Shown here piece by piece: positions 1 through 10,165 of a DNA stretch of 51,987 nucleotides. A program made the position numbers and the translations under genes. This stretch comes from Alphaproteobacteria bacterium (GTDB lineage: Bacteria; Pseudomonadota; Alphaproteobacteria; Rhizobiales; Hyphomicrobiaceae). The DNA lies in assembly GCA_019137195.1 (NCBI GenBank), contig JAGVSR010000029.1, positions 1 to 51,987 of the forward strand, read 5' to 3'. Each line of letters begins with the position of its first letter. Position 1 is the stretch's first letter. Below the pieces are notes generated by a model. That model ran no database searches. It had not been told where the DNA came from and worked only from the letters and a program-made list of their open reading frames with translations.

Positions 1-325
1 CTGCGGCCAGCGCATTGCGCACGATTGGCGCGTAATCAGCCGCGCGTAGCGCATCGGCCGAGCGCTTGCCTTCCGGATCGATCACATCCGCGGCAAGGTT
101 GGCGTCGAGCAGGGCGGAATGCTGCCAGAAGGTCGGCAGCCCGTTGCGCAGAATGTCTGCGATAAGAGCGACCAGAAACACCGTCGTGACGACAATGGCC
201 GTCATGCCATAGGCGCGGAAGCGGGCCTCTGCGCGATAGCGGCGGCGAAGGCGGGCTGCGCTTTCAGGAGACCGCAGTGGAACCGGGCGCTGGTTCGCGA
301 ACTCTGGTGCTAGCATATCAGTCAT
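1..325 (-). CDS. pstA: Phosphate ABC transporter permease PstA (N-terminal part, cut by window edge)
   Basis: Only the first 108 or so residues are present; the gene continues beyond base 1. It should encode the second inner-membrane permease of the high-affinity PstSCAB phosphate importer. The visible part has a short cytoplasmic arginine-rich stretch, then one hydrophobic segment (GMTAIVVTTVFLVALIADIL, about residues 40-59), then a periplasmic region, as expected for a PstA N-terminus. The ATG at 325 overlaps the end of pstC by 8 bases, so the two are probably translationally coupled. A second in-frame ATG at 316 is possible. The call rests mainly on position after pstS and pstC, since the conserved permease core lies outside the window. 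Confidence 0.85.
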   Translation of the reverse strand, partial: MTDMLAPEFANQRPVPLRSPESAARLRRRYRAEARFRAYGMTAIVVTTVFLVALIADILRNGLPTFWQHSALLDANLAADVIDPEGKRSADALRAADYAPIVRNALAA

Positions 326-1709
326 ACTGCTCCCGATAGCGTTGCACCACGCGGAGCGCGATGTAGTTGAGGGCTAGGGTGACAAAGAACAGCACGAAAC
401 CAAGAGCGAACGCGGCCAACGTCTTGGCGCTGTCGAACTCCTGATCGCCGACGAGGATGGTCTTGATCTGGACCGTGATCGTTGTCACCGCGTCAAACGG
501 ATTGAGCGTCAGGTTGGCGGCAAGGCCGGCAGCCATGACGACGATCATCGTCTCGCCGATGGCGCGGCTGATGGCGAGCATGAAGGCAGACACGATGCCC
601 GGCAGGGCGGCCGGCAGCACGACCTGCTTGATGGTCTCTGCCCGGGTGGCGCCGAGGGCATAAGAGCCGTCGCGCAGCGACTGCGGAACGGCGTTGATCA
701 CGTCGTCGGACAGAGACGATATGAAGGGGATGATCATCATGCCCATGACGAGGCCGGCAGCCAACGCGCTCTCGGAGGCAATGTCGAGCCCGACCGCCTC
801 GCCCCAGCCGCGCACCAATGGTGCAACAGTGAGGGCGGCAAAGAAGCCCAGCACGACCGTCGGCACGCCGGCCAGGATCTCAAGCACCGGCTTGGCGATG
901 CCGCGTACGCGGGGCGAGGCATACTCGGAAAGATAGATGGCCGAGAACAAGCCGAGCGGCCCCGCGACGCAAATGGCGATGAACGTGATGAGTAGCGTTC
1001 CCGTCAGGAGCGGGATGAAGCCGTAGGCCGTCTTCACGTCTCCCTGGTCTGCCCGCATCGCAGCCTGCGGGTTCCATTCGGTCCCGAAAAGGAAGTTTCC
1101 CACGGACGGCTTGCCGGTGATGGCGGGGTCGAAGAAGAAGCGGTAGGTCTCGCCGGCGACCGACAGCACGATGCCGACCGTCGTCAGCACGGCAATCGCC
1201 GCGCAGACGAAGAGAAGGCCGCGGACCATGGCCTCGAAAGCATTTCGCGCCCTAAAGGTCATCGAAACGCGAGTCACGCCCCAGAGGAGACTAGACAAGC
1301 CGAGCAGCGCACCAACCGCCAGCACGGCCGTGGCCGTTTGCGATCGCGCCAGAGAATAGGCGGCGGCGGCAGCGGCAACTTCGGGCTTCAACTCACCGGC
1401 ATGACTGCCGGCGGCGACGTTGACGATCTCGCGCAGTGCGGCGCTGCGCTTCAAGGCATCTGCGGAGATTTCGGACGCGAGCTCCGCCAGACCGGCGCGC
1501 TCCGAAAGAATCGTAACCAGAGATGATCCGACGAGGTAGACGGCTAGCATCGGCACAGCGACCAGCGTGGCGGTAAATAGGCCGTGGTAGGCGGGCAGCG
1601 AATGCATGCCAGCGAAGTCGCCTCCGGCAACACGCGAGGCCCGGTAGCGCGCCAGAAAGAACCCGGCCAGAGCGAGCATGACGAGCAACGAGAAGAATGC
1701 CGTGGTCAT
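318..1709 (-). CDS. pstC: Phosphate ABC transporter permease PstC
   Basis: A 463-residue inner-membrane permease of the PstSCAB phosphate importer. It opens with a transmembrane helix (residues about 3-20), has a long N-terminal extension with a second and third hydrophobic segment, and carries the permease core with the EAA loop (ALGATRAETIKQVVLPAALP) about 95 residues from the C-terminus. The extended N-terminus makes it longer than E. coli PstC, as in other alphaproteobacteria. I chose the ATG at 1709; an upstream in-frame ATG at 1784 would add 25 residues that do not look like a membrane protein start. It lies downstream of pstS across a gap holding a stable hairpin and overlaps pstA. Confidence 0.93.
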   Translation of the reverse strand: MTTAFFSLLVMLALAGFFLARYRASRVAGGDFAGMHSLPAYHGLFTATLVAVPMLAVYLVGSSLVTILSERAGLAELASEISADALKRSAALREIVNVAAGSHAGELKPEVAAAAAAYSLARSQTATAVLAVGALLGLSSLLWGVTRVSMTFRARNAFEAMVRGLLFVCAAIAVLTTVGIVLSVAGETYRFFFDPAITGKPSVGNFLFGTEWNPQAAMRADQGDVKTAYGFIPLLTGTLLITFIAICVAGPLGLFSAIYLSEYASPRVRGIAKPVLEILAGVPTVVLGFFAALTVAPLVRGWGEAVGLDIASESALAAGLVMGMMIIPFISSLSDDVINAVPQSLRDGSYALGATRAETIKQVVLPAALPGIVSAFMLAISRAIGETMIVVMAAGLAANLTLNPFDAVTTITVQIKTILVGDQEFDSAKTLAAFALGFVLFFVTLALNYIALRVVQRYREQYD

Positions 1710-1861
1710 CGCTAAAGTGCCGCCCCACACCTGTTGCACCAGCGCGGCCCAACCCGAAAGTCGGCCGCGCACGAGTTGTAGCAAACATCCGCCATGCAGG
1801 TCAGCGGATCATGGACGGGTCAGGCAAGTGTTACGTTGACCCGGCCCGATGGCACGCGAAA

Positions 1862-1892
1862 CCCGGGGGTGGACTTGCCGTCCGCCCCCGGG
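1862..1892 (-). terminator. GC-rich hairpin between pstS and pstC
   Basis: Two 13-base arms (1862-1874 and 1880-1892) pair with one G-T wobble around a 5-base loop, directly after the pstS stop codon. There is no clear T-run. A hairpin here would fit a 3'-end stabiliser or partial terminator that lets the binding protein be made in excess over the permeases, an arrangement known for ABC transporter operons; that role is inferred. Confidence 0.5.
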
Positions 1893-1902
1893 CGCCGATC
1901 GC

Positions 1903-2964
1903 TTACTTGAGGTCGTCGCCCTTCATGGGCTCCATCGACTTGCCGGCGGCGACGGCCTTGGCGATGCCGTCCTTGGGCAGAGCGACGAGACCCTTGGCAG
2001 CGAGGTAGCCGTCGTCGCCCAGCGCTTTCTCGGAGGCGTACTCGGCGACGAACTTGTCGAGGCCGGGAATCACGCCGACGTGCTGCTTCTTGACGTAGAC
2101 GAAGAGATCACGGGCGCCCTTGTACTTGCCGCCGGAGATGTTCTCGTAGGTGGGATCGACGCCCTCGATGGCAACACCCTTGATCTTCGCGGTGTTTTCC
2201 TCGAGGAACGAGTAGCCGAAGATGCCGAAGGCATTCTTGTTGGCCTCGAGCTTCTGCACGATCACATTGTCGTTCTCGCCAGCCTCGACGTAGGCGCCAT
2301 CCTTACGGATCGACTTCCACACGCCCTCGAAGTTCTTCGTCTTGTTGGCGTCGTCGTCGGCCTTCATCTTCTTCAGGACGTCGAACTCCTCGCCGCCCTT
2401 CTCCATGAACAGCTCATGGAAGCTGTCACGCGTGCCCGAGGTCGGGGGCGGACCGAGAACCTCGATCTTCACGTTCGGCAGCGATGGATCGATGTCAGAC
2501 CAGTTTTTATTGGGGTTGGCGACGAGCTCGCCCTTGTCGTTCGGAACCTTCTCGGCAAGCGCCTGGAAGATCTGCTTCCTGGTGAGCTTGACGGCGGGGC
2601 CTTCCTTCGACTGTGCGATGGTGAGGCCGTCGATGCCGACCTTGAGCTCGACAATGTCCGTTACGCCGTTCTTCTGGCAGAGCTCGAACTCGCTCTTCTT
2701 GATGCGGCGCGAGGCATTGGTGGCGTCCGCCTTGTCCTCGCCGACGCCCTCGCAGAAGATCTTCATGCCGCCACCGGTGCCGGTGCTCTCGACGACGGGC
2801 GTCTTGCCGCCCGAGGCCTTGCCGAACTGCTCGGCAACGGCCGTGGTGAATGGGTACACCGTCGAGGAACCGACGATGCGGATCTGATCGCGTGCCTCGG
2901 CCGCACCGGAGTACGCGATGATGCTGGCGGCCACAGCGGCCGGAACGATGAACTTGGAATTCAC
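1903..2964 (-). CDS. pstS: Periplasmic phosphate-binding protein PstS
   Basis: A 353-residue solute-binding protein that captures phosphate in the periplasm and delivers it to PstCA. Residues 1-24 form a signal peptide ending in an A-E-A type cleavage site. The phosphate-binding motif GSSTVYPF is at residues 32-39, followed by ESTGTGGGMKIFC and later PPTSGTRDSFHELF, which supply the usual serine, threonine and arginine ligands of PstS. Length is normal for the long PstS type. It is the first gene of the pstSCA run; phoR lies 700 bases upstream on the same strand. Control by PhoB under phosphate starvation is expected from the family; I can only point to weak half-sites upstream. Confidence 0.96.
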   Translation of the reverse strand: MNSKFIVPAAVAASIIAYSGAAEARDQIRIVGSSTVYPFTTAVAEQFGKASGGKTPVVESTGTGGGMKIFCEGVGEDKADATNASRRIKKSEFELCQKNGVTDIVELKVGIDGLTIAQSKEGPAVKLTRKQIFQALAEKVPNDKGELVANPNKNWSDIDPSLPNVKIEVLGPPPTSGTRDSFHELFMEKGGEEFDVLKKMKADDDANKTKNFEGVWKSIRKDGAYVEAGENDNVIVQKLEANKNAFGIFGYSFLEENTAKIKGVAIEGVDPTYENISGGKYKGARDLFVYVKKQHVGVIPGLDKFVAEYASEKALGDDGYLAAKGLVALPKDGIAKAVAAGKSMEPMKGDDLK

Positions 2965-3082
2965 GCTCTATGTCTCCCTCATTCGGGAGAGCCTGCGGCC
3001 GGCACCTGCCCGCCGCTTCGCCCCCAATTGCCGGGCCCAAGGCACCGACGAGGGTTCTCTAGCGCACGGAGGCTATCCTTTT

Positions 3083-3099
3083 GTGACATGGTAAGTCAC
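3083..3099 (-). promoter_or_regulatory. Inverted repeat upstream of pstS, possible PhoB half-site
   Basis: GTGAC at 3083-3087 and GTCAC at 3095-3099 form a perfect inverted repeat with a 7-base spacer, about 120 bases upstream of the pstS start. Read on the minus strand it includes ATGTCAC, close to one half of the consensus Pho box, followed by AAAA. The second direct repeat is missing, so this is only a weak candidate. Confidence 0.22.
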
Positions 3100-3184
3100 T
3101 GGCTGTGCAATGTTTTTTCTTAGCACGCGAAACAGCTGGGCATCGGGCTCCGCGGGCATCAGTCTATGCCTGCTCGGCGAATAG

Positions 3185-3208
3185 GGGTCAGACCCACGGG
3201 TCTGACCC
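3185..3208. repeat. REP-like palindrome
   Basis: GGGTCAGACCC at 3185-3195 and GGGTCTGACCC at 3198-3208 form a perfect 11-bp stem with a 2-base loop. Palindromes with this GGGTCAGACCC core are often dispersed between genes in proteobacteria, so I read it as a repetitive extragenic palindrome. There is no T-run on either side, so it is not a classical terminator. Confidence 0.45.
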
Positions 3209-3666
3209 TGATCGCTCACCAGCTAATGTAAATGAAGATGAAGCGTAGCCTGCGCTTCTTGCCATGTTTCATGGCTTTCACCCCCCTGCATGAACTCAAG
3301 CACTGGGGAGCATCTTAAGGCGCGCGAAAGGCGTGAACCTCCTTTGCGCGTTATGGTCGGATTCGAGCATCCGAAACCTACCGCTGGAGGCGGTCGTCAG
3401 CGCTTGGCGGAGGCGGGCCACGCGGGGAGTGGCCGGCACAACGCTCTGGCTCGGGCGACCGTTTCCAGCAATTCGTTGAGTGCCGGATTAGCCAATCATT
3501 GCAACGAGATTATGACAGTGACCGCGCGCGATCGGTTGCACTCCACCCGAGTGCGCCGGGGATCACTTGGCTGCGGGTGCCGCTCCGTTGATCCGTCTCG
3601 CCGTGGAGCCCGCGGCGGAACGATGGCGCACCCTGTCAAACTCCGCAGAGAAGGAGACGCGCGCTT

Positions 3667-4845
3667 CTATTTTGCAGCCGGCAGCCAGACGGAGAAGGTG
3701 GAGCCAGCACCGAGCGTGGAGGCGACCTTGAGCTCGCCTCCGTGGCGGTTGACGATGTGCTTGACGATGGCCAGTCCGAGGCCGGTGCCGCCGCGCTCGC
3801 GGCTGTCTTTGGCGCTGACACGATAAAAGCGCTCGGTCAAGCGCGGCAGATGCTGCGGCGCTATGCCAATGCCATCGTCGACGACCGAGAGCACGACGTG
3901 GCGCCCGCGGCGCTCGAGCGCGATTTCGACCTTGCCGCCCGGCCTGCCGTACTTGATGGCGTTCTGGGCGAGGTTCTGTACGACTTGGGCGAGCTCGTCC
4001 CGCTCGCCGACGACGGTCGTGGCGCCGCTTGCGGCGCCTTCATCGGGACGTAGCGTGAGCGTGATATTGGCCTCGGCTGCAAGCGGGGCCAGCGAATGGA
4101 CGGTCGACTGTGCGACCGCGACGAGATCGACGTGCCCTTGCGGGGCTACGTGCTCGCGCATCTCGATGAGGCTCAAGGACAGAAGGTCGTCGATCAAACG
4201 CGACATGCGCGCGGCCTGGGCCTGCATGATGGCGAGGAACTTCTCGCGCGCCGCAGCGTCGTCCTTGGCCGCACCCTGCAACGTCTCGATGAAGCCCTTC
4301 AAGGACGCGAGCGGCGTCCTCAGCTCGTGACTGGCATTGGCGACGAAGTCGGCGCGGAGGCGCGCCAGCTGGTGCTGGTCGGTGGCGTCAGAGAGCACGA
4401 TGAGAAGCGATGGCTCGCCAGCGCTTTCGGTCGTCCCGAGCGGCGTCACGGCGCCGTCTATGTGGCGCTCGACGGGAGCGACGAGCCGCAAGCGGCAGAT
4501 CTGCGTCTCGTGCGCGAGGCGCGCGGCATTCACGGCCTCCATGAGCTCGGGTGAGCGCGTGACGCTCGTGATGTGACGCGCAACGCCGATCGGGAACAGA
4601 TTGTGCGCCTCGGCATTGGCGCCGAGCACGAGGCCGTCGCGGTCGAGCACGAGCGCGGGCTCCGGGATGCCGTCCAGCATGCGCCGCCAGAGGTCCGGCT
4701 CGCCGGCTGCAGGCGGACCGCTGCCGATCGACGGTGCCGGCTCGGACGCGGCCGGCGCCGCCTTCGCACGCCACACGAGCGCGAGGCCTGCTCCGACGAG
4801 GGCTCCGAGGAGCATCAGCGGGACGATGAGGCTTGCGTCGGTCAC
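3667..4845 (-). CDS. phoR: Phosphate-regulon sensor histidine kinase PhoR
   Basis: A 392-residue sensor kinase. It has a single N-terminal membrane segment (residues about 6-24), a PAS-like domain (about 50-155), a HisKA domain with the H-box FVANASHELRTPL (phosphorylated His about 173), then the N-box (NLAQNAIKYG), G1 (DDGIGIAP) and G2 (GGTGLGLAIV) of the ATP-binding domain. Position upstream of pstSCA on the same strand supports PhoR, the partner of PhoB, which is not in the window. The start is a GTG at 4845 overlapping the stop of the peptidase gene (GTGA), so the two are probably co-translated. The frame stays open further upstream, but that stretch is the other frame of the peptidase gene. 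A DNA-binding partner outside the Pho system cannot be excluded. Confidence 0.85.
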   Translation of the reverse strand: MTDASLIVPLMLLGALVGAGLALVWRAKAAPAASEPAPSIGSGPPAAGEPDLWRRMLDGIPEPALVLDRDGLVLGANAEAHNLFPIGVARHITSVTRSPELMEAVNAARLAHETQICRLRLVAPVERHIDGAVTPLGTTESAGEPSLLIVLSDATDQHQLARLRADFVANASHELRTPLASLKGFIETLQGAAKDDAAAREKFLAIMQAQAARMSRLIDDLLSLSLIEMREHVAPQGHVDLVAVAQSTVHSLAPLAAEANITLTLRPDEGAASGATTVVGERDELAQVVQNLAQNAIKYGRPGGKVEIALERRGRHVVLSVVDDGIGIAPQHLPRLTERFYRVSAKDSRERGGTGLGLAIVKHIVNRHGGELKVASTLGAGSTFSVWLPAAK

Positions 4846-5708
4846 TGCTGCTCCCCAGCCGCGGCGGGAGCCGGCACGCGCACAGCCGATCCCGGCGCCG
4901 AGGGCAAGAGCTCGGGACGGTACTCGAAATGCATGGTGTCGTAGTGATACCAGCGGCCGCCCCATATGAACCCGTGCTTCTCGAACACGGTTACGATCTC
5001 CTTGGGAATGTCGTTCTTGTAGGCATACGAGCCATCCGCCGCTGGCTTGGCGTTGCGCCAGTAGTGGCTTCTGCTCACAGCGATGTCGATGGCGATACCA
5101 TGGCCGTGGGCCGACCTGCGATCCGTGCCGGCGATGGCGCGGCAGTTGTAGGCGCCGGCAGATGGCAAGAGAAACACGTCGTAGCTCCGGTCCAGCTTGT
5201 CGAGTTCGGCCGACACCGCCGCAAGCCTCTCGGCCACGCCGTTGATTTTGGTCACCATGAGGCGCTGGCCTCGGCGGCCGGGTAGCCAGGTGACAGGCAC
5301 GAGATGGCTCGTTACCTCGCCCTTCGCACAATCTCCATACATCCTGTCGAAGAAGGCAGCGTTGCGGGCGCGACCGGGATCGACGTCCTTCGCAGGAGGA
5401 TCGGCGGGCGCCCCGGCCGGGTAGGGGAAGCGGAACATGTCGTCGAGATCAGGGTGGTCGAGCCAGTCGTCTGCCGACTTGTCGCCTTTGCCGTCGTCAA
5501 TCGGCATTCTGGTCCCGTCCTTCCAGACGAGTGCGCCGGCCTCGGTGCCGGCGAGCACATCGGGATAGGCGGCGACGAGACGTGCGGCGGTGTCGGGCCC
5601 AGCGGCAGCGGGCAGCGACGTCGCGTGCGGAAGGATCGAGAGAGCGGCGACCAGACCGGCGGACCGTGGCCGCAATCGCGTACGACGGACCGCATTACCA
5701 ACAGCCAT
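4842..5708 (-). CDS. M15-type D-Ala-D-Ala carboxypeptidase-like exported protein
   Basis: A 288-residue protein with an N-terminal hydrophobic signal-like segment (residues about 17-36) that should send it to the periplasm. The zinc-peptidase signature of the M15/VanY group is visible: SAHGHGIAID near residues 199-208 (His and Asp ligands) and HYDTMHFE near 255-261 (catalytic Glu/His region). It probably acts on peptidoglycan cross-links or stem peptides. The ATG at 5708 gives the signal peptide; an upstream in-frame start at 5903 would add 65 residues without that character. The stop overlaps the GTG of phoR, an unusual pairing for this peptidase. Whether it responds to phosphate is unknown. 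It is divergent from the Ppx gene. Confidence 0.8.
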   Translation of the reverse strand: MAVGNAVRRTRLRPRSAGLVAALSILPHATSLPAAAGPDTAARLVAAYPDVLAGTEAGALVWKDGTRMPIDDGKGDKSADDWLDHPDLDDMFRFPYPAGAPADPPAKDVDPGRARNAAFFDRMYGDCAKGEVTSHLVPVTWLPGRRGQRLMVTKINGVAERLAAVSAELDKLDRSYDVFLLPSAGAYNCRAIAGTDRRSAHGHGIAIDIAVSRSHYWRNAKPAADGSYAYKNDIPKEIVTVFEKHGFIWGGRWYHYDTMHFEYRPELLPSAPGSAVRVPAPAAAGEQQ

Positions 5709-5888
5709 CGGGCCGCGTCCCACAAATTTGCCCCGCCCGTATCCGGTGCTCTCAACCAAAGGCGTCACCTTTCCCTTTACCACCGTCTGCGAGATGATAC
5801 AGTGACACGCAAGTAGCAACCAGAAGCACGCCTGACGCGAGGGCCACCGCAGATACTGCGGACCTGGATCCAGGCACTGGGGAACGCC

Positions 5889-7226
5889 GTGACCGGGCCG
5901 CAAAGCGAACGCGAGGGCGAATCAGCGCCCCCCTCCTCAGGTTGGTCCGGGCCGCGCCAGGCCGGGCATCGCGGCTCGGAGCCGGCAAACACAGGTCAGC
6001 CTCACACAAGTCAGCCTCCCGCAGGTCAGCATCACGCAGGCCTGCATCACGCTGGCCAGAGCCAAAGTGGCGACCAGCGACGACCGCCGGAGCACGGGGC
6101 TCGCGGGGGCGGCAACGGTCCGGGCAATTCCTCGCGTCCCGGACCGAGGCACACCAGCGACGACGGCAAGCACGCTCACGAGCGTGACGAGATCTACGGT
6201 GCGCTCGACCTTGGCACCAACAATTGCCGTCTTCTTCTCGCCAGGCCGACCCGGCGCGGCTTCCGCGTGGTCGACGCGTTCTCGCGCATCATCCGCCTCG
6301 GCGAGGGCGTCAGCCAGACCGGGCACCTGTCCGACGCCGCCATGGACCGCACTGCGGAGGCGCTTCGGATCTGCGCCGCGAAGCTCGCCCGCGCCAATGT
6401 GCAGCGGGCCCGCTGCGTGGCGACCGAAGCCTGCCGCATCGCGCGCAACGGCAGCCACTTCCTCGACCGCGTGCGCCGTGACCTCGGGCTCGACATCGAG
6501 ATCCTCTCGCGTGAATCGGAAGCCAACCTAGCCGTCTCAGGCTGCGCCTCTCTCATCGACTTCGGCGCCGACTACGTGCTCGTGTTCGACATCGGCGGCG
6601 GCTCATCGGAGCTGATCTGGCTCGACGTGCGCACACACCGCGACGGCGGGCACGCGCAGCTCCTCGACCATCTCGACCGGGGGACCGGCATCGCAGCCTG
6701 GACCTCTCTGCCGGCAGGGGTGGTCACGCTGGCCGAGCGACACGGCGGCCGCCACGTCACGCCGCAGTCGTTCGAGGACATGGTGCAAGAAGTGATTTCG
6801 CTGATCGCACCATTCGAGGCCAAGCACCGGTTCCGCGAGCGTACCGCCGACCGCGCTGTGCATTTCCTCGGCACCTCCGGCACCGTTACGACCGTCGCCG
6901 GTATCAGGCTCGGCCTCAAGCGCTACGACCGCTCGCGCGTCGACGGCTGCTGGCTCAGCGCGGACGAGGTGCAGGACGTAACCGATGACCTGCTATCGCG
7001 AAGCTACGACGAGCGCGTCGCGGAGCCGTGCATCGGGCAGGACCGCGCCGATCTCGTGCTCGCTGGATGCGCCATACTCGAGGCCATTCTGAGGGTATGG
7101 CCCGCCGACCGCCTGCGCGTCGCCGACCGCGGCTTGCGGGAGGGCATCCTGACCAAGCTCATGACCGAGGACACGGTTTACAGGGCCGGCCGGCGGCGGC
7201 GCAACGCACGCAGGCACGAACGATGA
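5889..7226 (+). CDS. ppx: Ppx/GppA family exopolyphosphatase
   Basis: A 445-residue protein of the ASKHA fold that removes phosphate from polyphosphate or from pppGpp. The first phosphate-binding motif [11 protein letters not shown] begins near residue 107; [13 protein letters not shown] is the second, and [14 protein letters not shown] a later glycine-rich motif. The first 100 or so residues are unusual: low-complexity, rich in Gly, His, Gln and Pro, with a DNA-level 15-bp tandem repeat inside. A catalytic-domain-only protein would start near residue 95, but no good internal start is visible. The stop overlaps the rlmE start (ATGA). Ppx and GppA cannot be told apart here; nearness to the pst/phoR genes favours polyphosphate metabolism. 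Confidence 0.88.
   Translation: MTGPQSEREGESAPPSSGWSGPRQAGHRGSEPANTGQPHTSQPPAGQHHAGLHHAGQSQSGDQRRPPEHGARGGGNGPGNSSRPGPRHTSDDGKHAHERDEIYGALDLGTNNCRLLLARPTRRGFRVVDAFSRIIRLGEGVSQTGHLSDAAMDRTAEALRICAAKLARANVQRARCVATEACRIARNGSHFLDRVRRDLGLDIEILSRESEANLAVSGCASLIDFGADYVLVFDIGGGSSELIWLDVRTHRDGGHAQLLDHLDRGTGIAAWTSLPAGVVTLAERHGGRHVTPQSFEDMVQEVISLIAPFEAKHRFRERTADRAVHFLGTSGTVTTVAGIRLGLKRYDRSRVDGCWLSADEVQDVTDDLLSRSYDERVAEPCIGQDRADLVLAGCAILEAILRVWPADRLRVADRGLREGILTKLMTEDTVYRAGRRRRNARRHER
5991..6065 (+). repeat. 15-bp tandem repeat inside ppx
   Basis: Five head-to-tail units of 15 bases (5991, 6006, 6021, 6036 and 6051), about 70-90 percent alike, each encoding a 5-residue motif: [25 protein letters not shown]. 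The period is a multiple of three, so copy-number change keeps the ppx frame. Confidence 0.85.
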
Positions 7227-7936
7227 AGAAAAAGACGACGACGTCCGGGCCCGGTGGCGGACAACGCCAGCTGAGGGTCAATCTCAAGACGGCACGCAGC
7301 CGAACGCACTCCTCACAGCTCTGGCTCGAGCGGCAGCTCAACGATCCCTACGTGAAGGCCGCCAAGCGCGAAGGTCTGCGCTCGCGCGCCGCCTACAAGC
7401 TCTCAGAAATCGACGACAAGCACCACCTGCTCAAGCCGGGCCAGCGCGTGCTCGACCTCGGCGCGGCGCCCGGCGGCTGGAGTCAGGTCGCTGCCGAACG
7501 CGTGCAGTCTGTCTCCGGCAAGGGGCAAGTGGTCGCCATCGACTACCTCGGCATGGAGCCGATCGCCGGCGTCGAGATCGTCGAGATGGATTTCACCGCT
7601 GACGGTGCGGAGGAGAGGCTCAAGGAGCTGTTGCGCGACGGTGGCGCCGACGTCGTTCTGTCCGACATGGCGGCGCCGACCGTGGGACACAAGAGCACCG
7701 ACCATCTGCGCATCATGGGCCTTGCCGAGGCTGCCGCACATTTCGCCATCTCCATCCTGTCGGAAGGCGGCACGTTCCTGGCCAAGGTGTTCCAGGGCGG
7801 AACCGAGCGCGATCTACTCGACATCCTCAAGCGCTCGTTCGCGACCGTGCGTCACGTGAAACCACCAGCGAGCCGCTCGGATTCGTCGGAACTCTATGTG
7901 CTGGCGACAGGGTTCAGGAAAAGCGCGCACCGGTAA
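7223..7936 (+). CDS. rlmE: 23S rRNA (uridine-2552-2'-O)-methyltransferase RlmE
   Basis: A 237-residue SAM-dependent methyltransferase of the FtsJ/RrmJ family that modifies U2552 in the A-loop of 23S rRNA. The SAM motif [13 protein letters not shown] is clear, and the K-D-K-E catalytic tetrad can be placed at [23 protein letters not shown] and [10 protein letters not shown]. The N-terminal 30 or so residues are basic, as in alphaproteobacterial members. The ATG at 7223 overlaps the stop of ppx by ATGA, so translational coupling is likely; a ppx-rlmE pair is also seen in other alphaproteobacteria. Confidence 0.95.
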   Translation: MKKKTTTSGPGGGQRQLRVNLKTARSRTHSSQLWLERQLNDPYVKAAKREGLRSRAAYKLSEIDDKHHLLKPGQRVLDLGAAPGGWSQVAAERVQSVSGKGQVVAIDYLGMEPIAGVEIVEMDFTADGAEERLKELLRDGGADVVLSDMAAPTVGHKSTDHLRIMGLAEAAAHFAISILSEGGTFLAKVFQGGTERDLLDILKRSFATVRHVKPPASRSDSSELYVLATGFRKSAHR

Positions 7937-8090
7937 TCCGGCAAGAGCGACGCGTGTGCCGCGTTTCGTCAGGCGAATAGTCCGAAGATACGACAAGAGC
8001 CTACGACGACCAATTCGGACTTCGCCCGGTGAGCACGCCGCCGCCTTCGCTCACTCCGACCTATAGGCAGAATTCCAGAACGCAGACCTC

Positions 8091-8125
8091 AAAAAAGACA
8101 ACGGCGGCACCAGAGGGGCCGCCGT
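8091..8125 (-). terminator. Intrinsic terminator of the pqqA unit
   Basis: Read on the minus strand, an 8-bp perfect stem (ACGGCGGC/GCCGCCGT, 8118-8125 with 8101-8108) is followed after 4 bases by six T's (8091-8096). It lies 40 bases downstream of the pqqA stop codon and points the right way for it. Confidence 0.8.
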
Positions 8126-8165
8126 GCTCAGGCTCGTCAGTGCACGAGCCGATCGAATTCATCTA

Positions 8166-8255
8166 TTAGATGAGGTCGATCTCAGCCGGGAGGTACGAGG
8201 TGACCTCGAGGCCGACTTCCTGCTCGCGCACGGCGGGCTTGGTCCAAATCTTCAT
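8166..8255 (-). CDS. pqqA: Orphan PQQ precursor peptide PqqA (29 residues)
   Basis: Read on the minus strand, the ATG at 8255 opens a 29-codon frame ending with TAA at 8166. The peptide begins MKIWTKPAVREQEVG and contains LEVTSY followed by LPAEID. The E-x3-Y motif (Glu17, Tyr21) matches the two residues that PqqE crosslinks and from which pyrroloquinoline quinone is built; W-x-x-P near the start and EVTSYxxAEID agree with PqqA peptides as I remember them from methylotrophic alphaproteobacteria. A strong GGAGGA ribosome binding site lies 5 bases upstream and an intrinsic terminator follows. No pqqB, C, D or E is nearby: the flanking genes are rlmE and guaB, so this is a stand-alone copy. It may feed a pqq operon elsewhere or be an extra copy. 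Confidence 0.85.
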   Translation of the reverse strand: MKIWTKPAVREQEVGLEVTSYLPAEIDLI

Positions 8256-10138
<1,883 letters not shown>

Positions 10139-10165
10139 GCAAAGCGTCATAACGAGGACCCGAAC

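Larger units (their letters stand above)
2965..3666. other. 702-bp non-coding gap between phoR and pstS
   Basis: No convincing gene is present on either strand. The gap should hold the pstS promoter. I see two PhoB-like half-sites (ATGACAG at 3512-3518 and TGTCAC read on the minus strand near 3082-3087), a GTGAC/GTCAC inverted repeat at 3083-3099, a perfect 11-bp palindromic stem at 3185-3208, and a bulged stem-loop near 3322-3352. No full 18-bp Pho box with two direct repeats was found. Confidence 0.6.

Noticed and set aside
1849-3123. Long plus-strand open frame opposite pstS
   Set aside because: It is the antisense shadow of a clear PstS gene in GC-rich DNA; the product has no family character.
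3350-3385. tRNA-like T-arm (CGGAT..ATCCG stem with TTCGAGC)
   Set aside because: The loop is the wrong size and no acceptor, D or anticodon stems can be built around it.
3290-3826. Plus-strand open frame running from the pstS-phoR gap into phoR
   Set aside because: Its second half is antisense to the phoR kinase domain and it has no ribosome binding site or recognisable product.
4846-5331. Possible 554-residue kinase starting at 5331, including this stretch
   Set aside because: The upstream part is the other frame of the M15 peptidase gene, is arginine-rich and has no membrane or sensor features; the GTG at 4845 fits a normal kinase start.
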